The translations under genes and the position numbers were made by a program. From Lachnospiraceae bacterium (lineage in GTDB: Bacteria; Bacillota; Clostridia; Lachnospirales; Lachnospiraceae): a stretch of DNA of 64,000 nucleotides. Of this stretch, positions 21,220 to 31,586 are shown one piece after another. The stretch spans positions 1 to 64,000 of the forward strand of contig JAFVCL010000083.1 of assembly GCA_017479285.1 (NCBI GenBank). Direction: 5' to 3'. The first letter of the stretch is position 1. Every line of letters begins with the position of its first letter. A model generated the notes under the pieces. The model had not been told where the DNA came from and ran no database searches. It saw only the letters and a list, made by a program, of their open reading frames with translations.

Positions 21220-24200
21220 ATGGTTTTCAGGAAAGACGGATCTAATCTGAATATCGGAGTTATGAAACGCAGCGGATTTATAAGGGAAGCAGCGTTGGAA
21301 GCGGTGGAGACCGCCGGGAAACTTGCTGAGAGATACCCGGCGTTTAAGTACTTCTTCTATGTTGTCCCCGGCTTTTTCGTGTTTATATACATGCTTTTTT
21401 TGCATGCCTTTATAAGCTTTAACATAAACAGGCGCCTTGCTCGTGCAATGGCGCTGTTTCTTTGCATAGTGATAACCCTTGCGGGTATCGACCTCAGCGC
21501 CATCGCTACCATTACGGCAATTAAAACCGCCCAAAAGACGACGATCCTTTATTTTGAAGATCTATCCGAGGCTGTATCCGAACAGACCCTTATTGCGGGA
21601 GCGGCTGAGAGCGATATATTCTTTCCGATGGAACTTACGGTGTATGTAGAGCAGGACACCTATATAGAAGAGATCGTGACTGACGATGCAGAAGCCGGCG
21701 ATACAGAAAACGAAGATACGAAAAGCACGGATGGTGCGGTAGAAGGGGACGAAGCTCAAAATCCGGATACTCCGGGCGAAGGGGAGGATGTGACCGAGGA
21801 CGCTGAAGGCGGGCTGACCGGGGATAAAGAAGAGACAGACGGCGATATAACCGAGAGTGCTGACAGCGAGCTGACAGAAGATAAGGATGAAATTGCGGAT
21901 GATACAGACACATTGGATGGGGAGTCCGATTCGGATAATGCTGAAAAAGATGGTTTAGAGATAGAGAATGGCGAGACCGGGGAAGAAGGAAATAACGGCG
22001 GAACCGAGGGTGGCGAGACCACAGATGGCGAGACCGGGGACGCAGAAACCAACGGAGCAAGCGCTAACGGTAAGACCACAGATGGAGAAACAGGGAAAGC
22101 AGGAGAAAACGGCGGAACCGAGGGTGGCGAAATCGCGGATGGCGAGACCGGGGACGCAGAAACCAACGGAGCAAGCGCTAACGGTAAGACCACAGATGGC
22201 GAGACCGGGGAAGCAGGAAAAAACGGCGGAACCGTGGGCGGTGAGACCACAGATGGCGAGACCGGGGAAGCAGGAAAAAATGACGCAACCGTTGGCGGTG
22301 AGACCACAGATGGCGAGACTGAGGACACAGAAAAAAACGGCGAGAGCGGGAATGTAGAAACCAACGGCGCGACCGCGAGTGGTGAGCCCACGAATACAGG
22401 AACCAGCGACGAAACCGCAGGTACTCAGCCCACGGATAGTACTGAGCCTGTCACTACCGGCTTTCTGGACTTCCTTTTCCCGGTGATGCATGCTTATGCT
22501 TCCGAGGAAAACCCCGTAGCGATGGAGGATACCGGAATAACGGAGGATACCGGAATAACGGAGGGAACCGAACAGCCTGTGGAAGTAGAGTTTGCGACTG
22601 TGAGCATACCTGTCGAATGGAGACTTGATCCCAAAAGGAGCTCTGCTGGCGAGTTTAATTCCGATGACGAGGGATATTTTGTTTATGTGCCGGAGTTTTC
22701 CTCTGAATATAAGCTCGGACCGGAGGCGGTATGTCCTGAGATTACGGTAATAGTGGAGCTTATTCCCTTTGAGGAGAGCAGGACTGTTTCCGGCGTAAAG
22801 GTAACGGTACGCGCCGATGAGGGTGTTTTCCCGGTCGGAGCAACGATTGATGTAGCATTATTGTCCGGAAACGACCGAGAAAATGCTGAGGAGCTTGTAT
22901 CAGAAAGCCGTGCTGATGATTTAAATGTCGTATCCTCATATACCTTCGATATTACAGTCTATGACCGGGAGGGAAACGAGATTGAGCCCGATAATTCCAG
23001 AGGAAGAGTTTGGGTCTCTTTCAATATGGACGAGGTGGCTGATGCAAACCTTGAGCCGGCGGTATACCATATCGAGGAGAGCGCCACAAAACTTGAGAGT
23101 TCGGTAGATCGAATAGACAATGTTGAGACCCTTTTGGCTGCTACTGACAGCTTCTCGGTATATACGGTTGAATTTACCTATGGCAATCTTGAGTATGTCA
23201 TAGAGGGCAGTGCAGAGGTGTTGCTGACGGAACTTCTTGGCAGCGTCGGACTTGTGGGAAATGTTGAAGATGCGATAACCAGTAATCCGGAGCTTTTCGA
23301 TGCGGTGTGCGAAAACGATAACTGGTATCTGCGCACATACCTGCCTTTTGGAACGGTGGAATGGTTACGGGTAACTATCGGTGGGATAACCTATGAGATA
23401 CGCGTTACCGACAACAATACCGCAGAAGTAAGTATAGGTAATCACGGTTATCCTTATTATTTTACCGACAATATATACTATTATCTCAATGTTGATTACA
23501 GCGGAGGAGTAGTAACCAACGCGGTCCTGCTTGTTTCGGATTCAAAAGACGGTAATTATACTGAAGCGGAGAATGCATGGACTCTGGAGCCGGTTTTTGG
23601 GAGCGAGACTGTAACGGTTTCGGTTCCGCTGGGTTCATACCTCGGAAAATGGATAAAAGTCCGCCTTAACGGGAATGAAGTGAATGATACGATACCTGTT
23701 AAGGTTATTCAACCTGCGGAATATGAGACTGGGACAACAGGATATTACATTTCCAACGGACAGTTGGCATATAAAGTCACAAAGAACGGATCGGTATATT
23801 CCTTTGATGTTTGTGGAATGTATTCTGGTAATTATATTAAGACATCATACGGCAAGAAGTGGGAGACTGTTACATCGAGCGCATCCAATCCGTATGCAAC
23901 CACAACTGACGGAGGCTGTCTAAAAAGCCTGAAGCCGTACTTTAGTGACGATTATTATGAAGGAATAAGATTTGACGCAACACTTACCGACAATGGACAT
24001 GCTTTTTCAATAGGCACAGACACAATGATAGGAGCAAATGACAGTTGTCCTATCAACGCCGTCCTAAGCAGCAAAGGATTGCTTCAGATGCAGATCGTCG
24101 GGACTAACGGACTGCTTAAGGATGCCCCGGATACCGCTGCGGCAATGGTTCTGGTTCCCGTTACCCAGGCTGATACTTTTTTTGTAGGCGAGTACAATAA

Positions 24201-27200
24201 AAGGAAACATTTTGCTTTTAAAACAGATCCGGTAAATACACAAAGCTATGCCGCAGGTACATGCGAGTACACTTCAACAACTTATGGCAATATCCCTGCG
24301 GGAGTCGCGTATATTCTCAATAAGGTTGATTCCGGTCTTACTCTTTCATGGATGAATCTCGAGGGTGGCTCTACTGTTACTTACGAATTCAGAGTCGGTG
24401 ACGTGCAGTCCACCGGTGCAGTGAGAAGCCCGATAATAGAGCCTATTGTAAATGGTCTGGATATTACCGATGCAACGGCAGATACTTATTATGAAATTTG
24501 CAAGCAGATATACAACCCGGATGGAACGGCAAAGACAGAGCAAAATGGGGAGCCGGTCATGGAGCTTATCAAGGTCAGATATGACGCGGCGGAAGGGGCG
24601 TATGTTCCGGATGTTTCAGGAATCCAGTGGTTCAGGGGAGACCCGGGTAACGACGGAACCACAGGAATATTTATCAAGGGTCTTGAAAAGGACACAGAGT
24701 ATTTTGTCAGCGCGGTTGCCAGGGAGGATATGAACAGCGGAGGAACGGCACCCAATCCTGATAAAACCATAAAGGTAACTCCGGCAAGTACGCTTATAGA
24801 TCCTTTTGAACCGAGAGTGGGAACCTCTTCGCCGCTGCCCGGTATATACCGAAGCGATAATAAATATGGCGGAACAGGGAAGATCATTATTTCAAACATA
24901 CAGAACTCGCCTCAATATCAGTTTGCGCTCGTAAATGACGGAGGAACCGTTATCAGCGCTTTCACTGTTCCGGACGGGGAGGGAAAGCTGACATTTAACA
25001 ACATAAACGGGGAAACGGAATGCTTCCTTGTTGCAAAAAACACAGTTTCGGGAAATGACGGCTCGGAAATGATCCCCATGCCCTATGTAAAGCTTGACAA
25101 TTCTTCGAGACCTTATGTAAAAGAGGAATATACGATCGGGGAATCCCATGTTCATCCCATGACGGGAAAGCTTGCGTTCACAGGGCAAACGGTAATTGAC
25201 AATACCCCCGTGGTATTTGGCTCTGAGGAGGTTTATTCTGTTACCGACAAATACACGGACAGAGCCTTAAATGCCGGAACTTACACAGTCCGTGTAAAAT
25301 ATGAGACCGGTTACGGATTTATGGTAGTAGATAAGAACTGGGAAATATCGCGTCAGATCATCAGTATAAAGATTAATGACCAGGAAACTCCTACCGGTGA
25401 ACCGATAGAGCCGCTGACCTATGAATTTGTAAGCGGAATGAACTATGAAAGCGCTGATCACGCCTCTGCCGAAGGGTTGGATATTGAACTGTCCACAACG
25501 GTATCGACTGATGCGGAAGGGCGCATAATAAGCGTTCCGGGAATTTACACCATATCCGCTGCTGTCGGTGGGTCGGATTCCAATTATTCGATCAGTGCCA
25601 CGGATGCCGAGTATACGGTTTTAAAGCCCCGCGGAAACGCTTTTGTCACCGCGGATGATGTTGTTTACAGCAAGGGAATGATAAAGCCGTCCATAGCGGC
25701 AGCAAGTACTACCCATACAGGTCTTACACCGGTTTTCTCCTTCAGAAAATCCGGAAGTGAAGAATTTGATCTGGATATTTCACAGGTTATTGATGTGGGC
25801 GAGTATGAGGTAAAGGCGCTGTTCCCGGAGACCGAGTACTATTCTCCGACACCGGCGTTTGACAGCTTTAAAGTTTTACCGGCATCGCTTACAGTGACCG
25901 CAAACGATAAGATCAGTCCCTATGGAGAGCCTTTAAAATCGCTGGATTACTATGTATCCGGAGGCTGTCTGTATGAAGGTGACGAGCTTGGGGCGGTTCT
26001 TGAAACAGCTGCCGACAGCTATTCGGATATAGGTGATTATCCCATAACGATAGTTTCGACCTCTAACCCGAACTATGATGTGAGGACAGAGAGCGGAGTT
26101 TACACGATAATCCGTGCCGAGGGAGAAGCCGCCATCCAGGCAGGCAATATCGTATACTCTGCGGGAAATGAGCTTCCGGCTCCGGAGGTTGTAAGCACGA
26201 CCAATATCGGCGCGACACCGTTTTTCAGATACAGAAGGGCGGGGGATTCAGCCTTTGATCTGCAGGCTGACGAGGTAATAGATGTGGGAACCTACGAGGT
26301 ACAGGCGTTTATCCCGCAGACGGATCATTACCTTTCCGTTCTTACTGAGCCGAAGCAATTTGAGGTACTTCCGAGGGATATTACGATCGTGGCAAATAAC
26401 GCTTACGGAGTTTATGCTGAACCGATTCCCGCTTTTGCCTACAGAATCCTCGGTAATAAATATGACAGGGATAATCTTGAGGTCAATCTGTATACAAATG
26501 CGGAGCGTGGAAGTGAGCCCGGCGAATACCCGATAAATATAGATTATACGCCCTGTGCAAATTACAACATTACCGTGATCCCCGGAGTCCTTACCATCGG
26601 AAAGGGCATAGGCAGGGGCAGGGTATATGCGCGCGATGTGGAGTACGGAAATCCGCTTGATCTGACGCCTGAGAGCGAGACAAACGGCATATCTGATGTG
26701 ACTTACAGGTTCCGGACTTTCGGCGGCGGAGAATACACTGATACCGTTCCCGATGCAATCGGAACATATGATGTTGAGGCAACATTTGCCGGAAATATGT
26801 ACTATGAGGAGGCGAAGGCGTACGCAACCTTCAGGATATACCCTCACACAACGGCAACTGCGTATGTAAGCAGTGTACAGATAGGGCTTTTCTCCGGAAT
26901 GGGAAGTCATATAAGAAATGCCGAGGGCAGGGGATTGACTGAGCTTGCCGAAAGGCATAAGCCCGAGGAGATGAATGTCGAGATTATAGTCCGGATCATG
27001 CCTGATAACGGGGCGGGATTCAGTACGGAGGGATATAATCTCATAAATGACTCCCTTGACGGATTTGTTGACGGTATTTCAAACGAGTATTACCAGAAGG
27101 AATATTTTGACATTTCAATAGAAAAATATGTGACGGATCCCGATGATAATCTGCTGGAAGAGAGTCTTATATCCGACACCGAAGAGCCGATAGAGCTCAT

Positions 27201-27774
27201 ACTTGAAGTCGGAGAGGAGGTTACATCCAGAGAACCGGTAATGTTCAGGGAACATGACGGAGAGACTGTGACACTGAAAAGATTCGAGGCACCCCGGGAG
27301 GATTACGCCGAGGAAGGTTACTATATTGACAGGGATGGCGGTTTTATCCACCTGTATTCCAGGTACTACTCGGAGTACGCTATCACATACCTTGACGCGG
27401 ATGTTTATACCGTAAGCTTTGATACAGCGGGAGGCTCCGCGGTTTCACCGGTAAAGGTGCTCGGCAACAGATATCTTGGACTCCCTGCAGGAACATACCG
27501 CGATGGATATGTATTTACCGGCTGGTATCTTAACGGCAGGCTGTACGATTTCAGCGAGCCTGTAACATCGGATATGGTGCTGACTGCCGGGTGGGAGGAG
27601 ATAAAGCGTACAAAGGCTCCAGAAATCAAGGCTCCCGAAATCAAGGCACCGAAGACCTCGGACACCATAGTACCGGAGAAGGTGTGGTTTATAGTCTTTA
27701 TCATAGGGATGATGACAAGTGCGGTATCCTTCTTCCTTATAAGGCTGACCTCCCGCAGGAAAAATGAAAAATAG
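21220..27774 (+). CDS. Giant sortase-anchored surface protein with MBG and InlB-like repeats
   Basis: The 2184-residue protein has two hydrophobic segments near its N-terminus (about 44-68 and 76-96), then a low-complexity Thr/Gly/Glu-rich region (about 150-430) with repeated units, a long beta-rich part, five or so MBG-type domains of roughly 95 residues (about 1375-1875; pattern 'NDKISPYGEPL ... GDYPITI ... NPNYDV'), an InlB B-type repeat (about 2062-2127, ending VFTGWYLNGRLYDF...AGW) and a C-terminal sorting signal: APKTSD near 2143, a hydrophobic span and RRKNEK. The motif begins with Ala instead of Leu. The next gene, overlapping by 11 nt, encodes a class B sortase, which is probably its dedicated anchoring enzyme. 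Likely a cell-wall adhesin or scaffold. Confidence 0.85.
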   Translation: MVFRKDGSNLNIGVMKRSGFIREAALEAVETAGKLAERYPAFKYFFYVVPGFFVFIYMLFLHAFISFNINRRLARAMALFLCIVITLAGIDLSAIATITAIKTAQKTTILYFEDLSEAVSEQTLIAGAAESDIFFPMELTVYVEQDTYIEEIVTDDAEAGDTENEDTKSTDGAVEGDEAQNPDTPGEGEDVTEDAEGGLTGDKEETDGDITESADSELTEDKDEIADDTDTLDGESDSDNAEKDGLEIENGETGEEGNNGGTEGGETTDGETGDAETNGASANGKTTDGETGKAGENGGTEGGEIADGETGDAETNGASANGKTTDGETGEAGKNGGTVGGETTDGETGEAGKNDATVGGETTDGETEDTEKNGESGNVETNGATASGEPTNTGTSDETAGTQPTDSTEPVTTGFLDFLFPVMHAYASEENPVAMEDTGITEDTGITEGTEQPVEVEFATVSIPVEWRLDPKRSSAGEFNSDDEGYFVYVPEFSSEYKLGPEAVCPEITVIVELIPFEESRTVSGVKVTVRADEGVFPVGATIDVALLSGNDRENAEELVSESRADDLNVVSSYTFDITVYDREGNEIEPDNSRGRVWVSFNMDEVADANLEPAVYHIEESATKLESSVDRIDNVETLLAATDSFSVYTVEFTYGNLEYVIEGSAEVLLTELLGSVGLVGNVEDAITSNPELFDAVCENDNWYLRTYLPFGTVEWLRVTIGGITYEIRVTDNNTAEVSIGNHGYPYYFTDNIYYYLNVDYSGGVVTNAVLLVSDSKDGNYTEAENAWTLEPVFGSETVTVSVPLGSYLGKWIKVRLNGNEVNDTIPVKVIQPAEYETGTTGYYISNGQLAYKVTKNGSVYSFDVCGMYSGNYIKTSYGKKWETVTSSASNPYATTTDGGCLKSLKPYFSDDYYEGIRFDATLTDNGHAFSIGTDTMIGANDSCPINAVLSSKGLLQMQIVGTNGLLKDAPDTAAAMVLVPVTQADTFFVGEYNKRKHFAFKTDPVNTQSYAAGTCEYTSTTYGNIPAGVAYILNKVDSGLTLSWMNLEGGSTVTYEFRVGDVQSTGAVRSPIIEPIVNGLDITDATADTYYEICKQIYNPDGTAKTEQNGEPVMELIKVRYDAAEGAYVPDVSGIQWFRGDPGNDGTTGIFIKGLEKDTEYFVSAVAREDMNSGGTAPNPDKTIKVTPASTLIDPFEPRVGTSSPLPGIYRSDNKYGGTGKIIISNIQNSPQYQFALVNDGGTVISAFTVPDGEGKLTFNNINGETECFLVAKNTVSGNDGSEMIPMPYVKLDNSSRPYVKEEYTIGESHVHPMTGKLAFTGQTVIDNTPVVFGSEEVYSVTDKYTDRALNAGTYTVRVKYETGYGFMVVDKNWEISRQIISIKINDQETPTGEPIEPLTYEFVSGMNYESADHASAEGLDIELSTTVSTDAEGRIISVPGIYTISAAVGGSDSNYSISATDAEYTVLKPRGNAFVTADDVVYSKGMIKPSIAAASTTHTGLTPVFSFRKSGSEEFDLDISQVIDVGEYEVKALFPETEYYSPTPAFDSFKVLPASLTVTANDKISPYGEPLKSLDYYVSGGCLYEGDELGAVLETAADSYSDIGDYPITIVSTSNPNYDVRTESGVYTIIRAEGEAAIQAGNIVYSAGNELPAPEVVSTTNIGATPFFRYRRAGDSAFDLQADEVIDVGTYEVQAFIPQTDHYLSVLTEPKQFEVLPRDITIVANNAYGVYAEPIPAFAYRILGNKYDRDNLEVNLYTNAERGSEPGEYPINIDYTPCANYNITVIPGVLTIGKGIGRGRVYARDVEYGNPLDLTPESETNGISDVTYRFRTFGGGEYTDTVPDAIGTYDVEATFAGNMYYEEAKAYATFRIYPHTTATAYVSSVQIGLFSGMGSHIRNAEGRGLTELAERHKPEEMNVEIIVRIMPDNGAGFSTEGYNLINDSLDGFVDGISNEYYQKEYFDISIEKYVTDPDDNLLEESLISDTEEPIELILEVGEEVTSREPVMFREHDGETVTLKRFEAPREDYAEEGYYIDRDGGFIHLYSRYYSEYAITYLDADVYTVSFDTAGGSAVSPVKVLGNRYLGLPAGTYRDGYVFTGWYLNGRLYDFSEPVTSDMVLTAGWEEIKRTKAPEIKAPEIKAPKTSDTIVPEKVWFIVFIIGMMTSAVSFFLIRLTSRRKNEK
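21973..22400 (+). repeat. Low-complexity coding repeats (114-bp period)
   Basis: Within the surface protein gene a block of about 62 bp starting at 22024 recurs identically at 22138, a period of 114 bp (38 codons), surrounded by shorter imperfect units coding for variations of GETTDGETG and ETNGASANG. Such repeats can expand or contract by slippage. Long frames on the other strand here are artefacts of composition. Confidence 0.85.
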
Positions 27775-28720
27775 CAGGAAAAAGAAAAAAAGGAAATTAA
27801 AGAAAAAAACAATATTATATCTCATCTTTTTTGGCGGGATTGCTCTGTCTGTTTTCGCTCTTATCATGAGCTTTGTCACTGTTTTGAAATACAGATCCGC
27901 GCAGGAGCTGTACAGGTCAGCGCAAGGGATATTCCTTACGGCCGGAGAAAGTGGCGTCGCTCCGGAGGGCATAGAGGATAAGGAGAGTGGAGAAGATATA
28001 TCCGGTGCGGAGGATGCAGCAGGGGAGGACACCGGCGCGGAAGGTAAGACCGGGAAAAACAGCGGGGGCTCCGAAAGTCCAAAGAAAGAGGAAAAAGAGT
28101 GGTATGAGCTTGTGACGGTGGATATGGAGCTGCTTGATGAGATGTACCCGGATACCGTGGGATGGCTGTTTTTTGAGGACGGAGAGATCAGCTATCCCAT
28201 AATGCAGGCAAGGGATAATAATTATTATCTGAGGCGGAATTATAAGGGCGAACCCATGAACGCGGGCTCCATATTCCTTGACCGGACCGCAAATCCGGAT
28301 CTTACCGATGCCTATATGCCGATCTACGGTCACAATATGAGAGACGGCAGCATGTTCGGAGGCCTTAAAAAGTATGCGGAGGATGAGGAGTATTACGAGG
28401 AGCATAAGTATTTCCAGATAATTACCGCAGACCGGGCAAGGAGGTATCGTATATACGAGTGGGCCTATATCTCCGCGTATGAGGGAGATGTATATACTGC
28501 CCATCACCGGATGGGGGAAGAGACGGAAAAGACCCTAAAGCTTTTGAGTGATAATGCATCCCGGAGGGTGGCGGAGCCGGATCCCGGAACCGGGAATTAT
28601 GTACTTCTTTCGACCTGCTCGGAGGGGGATGACAGATTTGTGATACTGTCCTATCTGGAGGATGAGTATGTATATCCCTCCAAAACGCTCCTTCCGCAGG
28701 TAGAGGAGGGCGACGGGTAA
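27764..28720 (+). CDS. srtB: Class B sortase
   Basis: The 318-residue protein has an N-terminal membrane anchor (about residues 13-38), a Gly/Glu-rich spacer, and a class B sortase domain: TVGWLFFEDGEISYPIMQ, the catalytic His in IYGHNM near 187, the Cys in LLSTC near 284 and Arg in DRFVILSY near 290. Sortases cleave a sorting motif and link the protein to the cell wall. The gene starts inside the end of the surface protein gene (11-nt overlap), so both are co-translated and the surface protein is the probable substrate. Confidence 0.9.
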   Translation: MKNSRKKKKRKLKKKTILYLIFFGGIALSVFALIMSFVTVLKYRSAQELYRSAQGIFLTAGESGVAPEGIEDKESGEDISGAEDAAGEDTGAEGKTGKNSGGSESPKKEEKEWYELVTVDMELLDEMYPDTVGWLFFEDGEISYPIMQARDNNYYLRRNYKGEPMNAGSIFLDRTANPDLTDAYMPIYGHNMRDGSMFGGLKKYAEDEEYYEEHKYFQIITADRARRYRIYEWAYISAYEGDVYTAHHRMGEETEKTLKLLSDNASRRVAEPDPGTGNYVLLSTCSEGDDRFVILSYLEDEYVYPSKTLLPQVEEGDG

Positions 28721-28813
28721 GAATCTTTTATTGAGAGTAATTTAATACCCTGATAGTATGATAATATCCTCTTGTAAATTAAATTTGTCGTAAATTTGCA
28801 GGAGGATATTATT

Positions 28814-29242
28814 ATGAGAAGAATGGATACAGGCGTTGCAGGAGGCGTTTTTGAAAGGAAAGTACCCGGGCGGGGGCTAAGGGAGGCTGTATACGGCATC
28901 GTAAGTCTGATCATGGCAGCAGCCATCGTTCTCGGCTTTGTCCTCGTGGTAAACGGACAGACCGACCGGAAACAGATGGAAAAGGATATGTATCTTAAGT
29001 CAAGGACCGCGGAGTACAAGAGCCTTGTAAGAGAATATCTCGAGGAGGAGTCATTTCACAACGCCGGAGTGACCCTTACCTATGTAACAGGAGAGGAGGA
29101 TACAAGGGTGTACAGTGTCAAGCTCCACCATAAGCGCTTTGCCTCTCTTTCCGATATAGAAAAAAGCTATATCGAGAAAGATATCGAGGATATGGGCTTT
29201 TCCTGTGAAGGATGCAGTTTTGAGGTAATCCTTGAACAATAA
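28814..29242 (+). CDS. Unknown membrane-anchored protein
   Basis: The ATG at 28814 follows GGAGG at 28801-28805. The 142-residue product has a basic N-terminus, one membrane segment (about residues 30-52, MAAAIVLGFVLVVNG) and a C-terminal extracytoplasmic domain with several Cys (GFSCEGCSFEVI at the end). Orientation and position after the sortase suggest an envelope function, but there is no recognised family. An AT-rich gap of about 90 bp separates it from the sortase, so it may have its own promoter. Confidence 0.65.
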   Translation: MRRMDTGVAGGVFERKVPGRGLREAVYGIVSLIMAAAIVLGFVLVVNGQTDRKQMEKDMYLKSRTAEYKSLVREYLEEESFHNAGVTLTYVTGEEDTRVYSVKLHHKRFASLSDIEKSYIEKDIEDMGFSCEGCSFEVILEQ

Positions 29243-29336
29243 TAAATGACAGAATCGTTCTCTTATGGTAGAATATAGAGGATTTATGGGTTTGCGGTCT
29301 GACAAAGGAAGCCGGCCGAACCCGGGGAGAAATAAT

Positions 29337-29795
29337 ATGAATATTCCTAAACCGCAGGAAGTTTACAGGCATTTTAAGGGAAATATGTACAGAGTCCTTG
29401 CAGTCGCAAAGCACAGCGAGACCGGGGAGAAGCTCGTGGTGTACCAGTCTCTTAACGACGAGAATGATGCATACGCAAGACCTCTGGAGATGTTTATGAG
29501 CCCGGTAGATAAGGAGAAATACCCGGATGCAAAGCAGGAGATGCGCTTTGAGCTTACGAGCGAGGCGGACCAGGACGATGCCGATCTCGATGCTTTTATG
29601 GCCTGTGAGACATACGGGGAAAAGCTTACCGCCCTTGTCAATATGAGAAACAGGCTTACTCCCGAGAAGCTTACCCTGCTGGCCTGTACCTGTGACATCG
29701 TTCTTCCACAGGGGGATACGATAACAAAGTATGAGGGACTGAAAAGCTCCCTTGCCCTTCGCAGCAAATACGAGGGAACAAGACTTCGCAATTAA
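29337..29795 (+). CDS. DUF1653-containing protein
   Basis: The 152-residue protein starts with a DUF1653 domain (residues 1-65: YRHFKGNMYRVLAVAKHSET and VVYQSLNDENDAYARPLEMF), a small domain common in bacteria that lacks a defined function. A second helical part follows (about 75-150) with CETYGEKLTALVNMRNRLT. GGGGAG precedes the ATG. It lies at the head of a run of small housekeeping genes. Confidence 0.85.
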   Translation: MNIPKPQEVYRHFKGNMYRVLAVAKHSETGEKLVVYQSLNDENDAYARPLEMFMSPVDKEKYPDAKQEMRFELTSEADQDDADLDAFMACETYGEKLTALVNMRNRLTPEKLTLLACTCDIVLPQGDTITKYEGLKSSLALRSKYEGTRLRN

Positions 29796-29851
29796 ATAAT
29801 TTGACCGTAATAAGGCATATTGTAATAACGCGTATATCAGAGGAGATTCGT

Positions 29852-30226
29852 ATGGAGTATCATGAGAGAAAACGCTGGCTTTTCTTTGGGCTGCCCTTTA
29901 CCTTTACGAGATATCATATAAAAGAAGATATGATAACCATCAACACCGGTTTTTTCAAGACCACCGAGGATGATTGTTATATGTATAAGGTTCAGGATGT
30001 AAAGCTTACCAGAACTCTCGCCGAGAAGATGGTGGGCGTCGGAACGATCGTATGCTATACCGGAGACTCGACAGACCCCAAGCTGGAGCTTAAGCACATA
30101 AAGAAATCCAGGGAGATAAAGGATTTTATCCTTGAGGCTTCGGAGACCGCAAGACTTAAGAGAAGGACTGTCAATATGCTGGATATCGGCAGCGGAGAGA
30201 TGAGCGATTTAAGCGATATTCAGTAG
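29852..30226 (+). CDS. Bacterial PH domain protein (YdbS-like fold)
   Basis: The 124-residue protein has a bacterial pleckstrin-homology (bPH2) pattern: FGLPFTFTRYHIKEDMITIN, then the conserved YKVQDVKLTRTLAEKMVGVG and the strand TIVCYTGDSTDPKLEL, with a C-terminal helix. It has no membrane segment, unlike YdbS and YdbT. AGGAG precedes the ATG at 29852; an in-frame ATG at 29801 lacks a binding site. Function is unknown. Confidence 0.8.
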   Translation: MEYHERKRWLFFGLPFTFTRYHIKEDMITINTGFFKTTEDDCYMYKVQDVKLTRTLAEKMVGVGTIVCYTGDSTDPKLELKHIKKSREIKDFILEASETARLKRRTVNMLDIGSGEMSDLSDIQ

Positions 30227-30254
30227 GTGTCGTGTGGTTTTTTAGGAAAGCGCG

Positions 30255-31586
30255 ATGCGTGACATGGCTGGGAAAGATATATCTGATGCAATAGAATACC
30301 TGACATCCCTGAAGGGCGGGGCAATAGAGCCGGGTCTTGAGAGAATCGGAAAGCTTCTGGAGACTATGGGAAATCCGCAGGATTCCCTTAAGTTCGTCCA
30401 TATCGCGGGAACAAACGGAAAGGGCTCCGCTCTTTCTTTTATTTCGGAGATACTTTCCGCGGCGGGATATAAAGTAGGCGTGTACTCCTCGCCTGCCGTA
30501 TTTTCCTACCGGGAAAGATTCCGCGTGGGACACAGAAATATATCCGGTGCCGATATTGAAAGAGGCGTCCGCGAGATAAGGGAAGCTGTCGGGAAAATGG
30601 GTGAAAAAGGGCTGGACGGTCCATCCTGCTTTGAGGCAGAGACCGCTCTGGCTTTTTGGTATTTTAAAGAAAAAAACTGTGATATTGCGGTTATAGAAGC
30701 GGGAATGGGCGGACTTCTGGATGCTACCAATGTGATTCCGGCTCCTCTGGCATGTGTTTTTGCCTCGATAAGCTTTGACCATATGAGCTTTCTCGGAAAT
30801 ACTCTGGAGGCGATAACCGAAAACAAGGCCGGGATAATAAAACCCGGAAGCATGGTCGTATCGGCAAAGCAGTATCCCGGGAGCATGAGGGTTCTCGAGG
30901 CGGCAGCAAGGGAAAAAGGCTGCGGGCTCTCGGTTGTCTGTGAGGAAAACATAAAAGACAGACGGGTTTCAAAGGCTTCATTTACGCAGGTTTTCGATTA
31001 TGGCGGATTAAAGGAGCTTAAGATAAACCTTGCCGGGAAATACCAGCTTAAAAACGCCGCGCTCTCGTTGGAATGTATATTTGCGCTTAGAAAACAGGGG
31101 CTTAAGATAAGCGACGGAGCCATAAGGAAGGGGCTGGAAAACGCAAGCTGGCCCGGGAGGTTCCAAAAGATCTCCGACAAGCCCTGTATTATTATTGACG
31201 GAGCGCACAACGAGGATGCTGCAAAGGTATTGGCAGACTCGATAGATTTCTATTTTACAAACAGGCGTATCATTTATATAATGGGTATGCTGAAGGATAA
31301 AGAATACGACAAGGTATGCGCCATTACTGCGCCGAAGGCGGAGAGCATTTTTACCGTCACCAGTCCCGGAAATCCAAGGGCGCTCGGGGCGATAGAGCTT
31401 GCGGAGGCAGTGCGCGCCTATAACGGGAATGTCACTGCGGCAGATTCACTGCAGGAGGCTTTGGAAATGGCAAAGCTGATGGCGGGCAGGGACGGCGTTA
31501 TCGTGGTATTCGGTTCTCTCTCATTTTTAGGTAAGATTACGGAGCTTGCAGACAATGGATCAGGAAAAGATAAAAAGAGGCGTTGA
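30255..31586 (+). CDS. folC: Folylpolyglutamate/dihydrofolate synthase
   Basis: The 443-residue protein is FolC, which ligates glutamate to (dihydro)folate using ATP. The P-loop GTNGKGS lies near residue 52, followed by [13 protein letters not shown], the [14 protein letters not shown] region and FDHMSFLG, and the C-terminal domain contains [11 protein letters not shown]. It opens a folate operon: folE overlaps its end and folP follows. Start ATG at 30255; an internal ATG at 30264 is an alternative. Confidence 0.95.
   Translation: MRDMAGKDISDAIEYLTSLKGGAIEPGLERIGKLLETMGNPQDSLKFVHIAGTNGKGSALSFISEILSAAGYKVGVYSSPAVFSYRERFRVGHRNISGADIERGVREIREAVGKMGEKGLDGPSCFEAETALAFWYFKEKNCDIAVIEAGMGGLLDATNVIPAPLACVFASISFDHMSFLGNTLEAITENKAGIIKPGSMVVSAKQYPGSMRVLEAAAREKGCGLSVVCEENIKDRRVSKASFTQVFDYGGLKELKINLAGKYQLKNAALSLECIFALRKQGLKISDGAIRKGLENASWPGRFQKISDKPCIIIDGAHNEDAAKVLADSIDFYFTNRRIIYIMGMLKDKEYDKVCAITAPKAESIFTVTSPGNPRALGAIELAEAVRAYNGNVTAADSLQEALEMAKLMAGRDGVIVVFGSLSFLGKITELADNGSGKDKKRR

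Noticed and set aside
21635..22491. Several long minus-strand and alternate-frame readings opposite the surface protein
   Set aside because: They arise from the low-complexity repeat region, which lacks stop codons in several frames.
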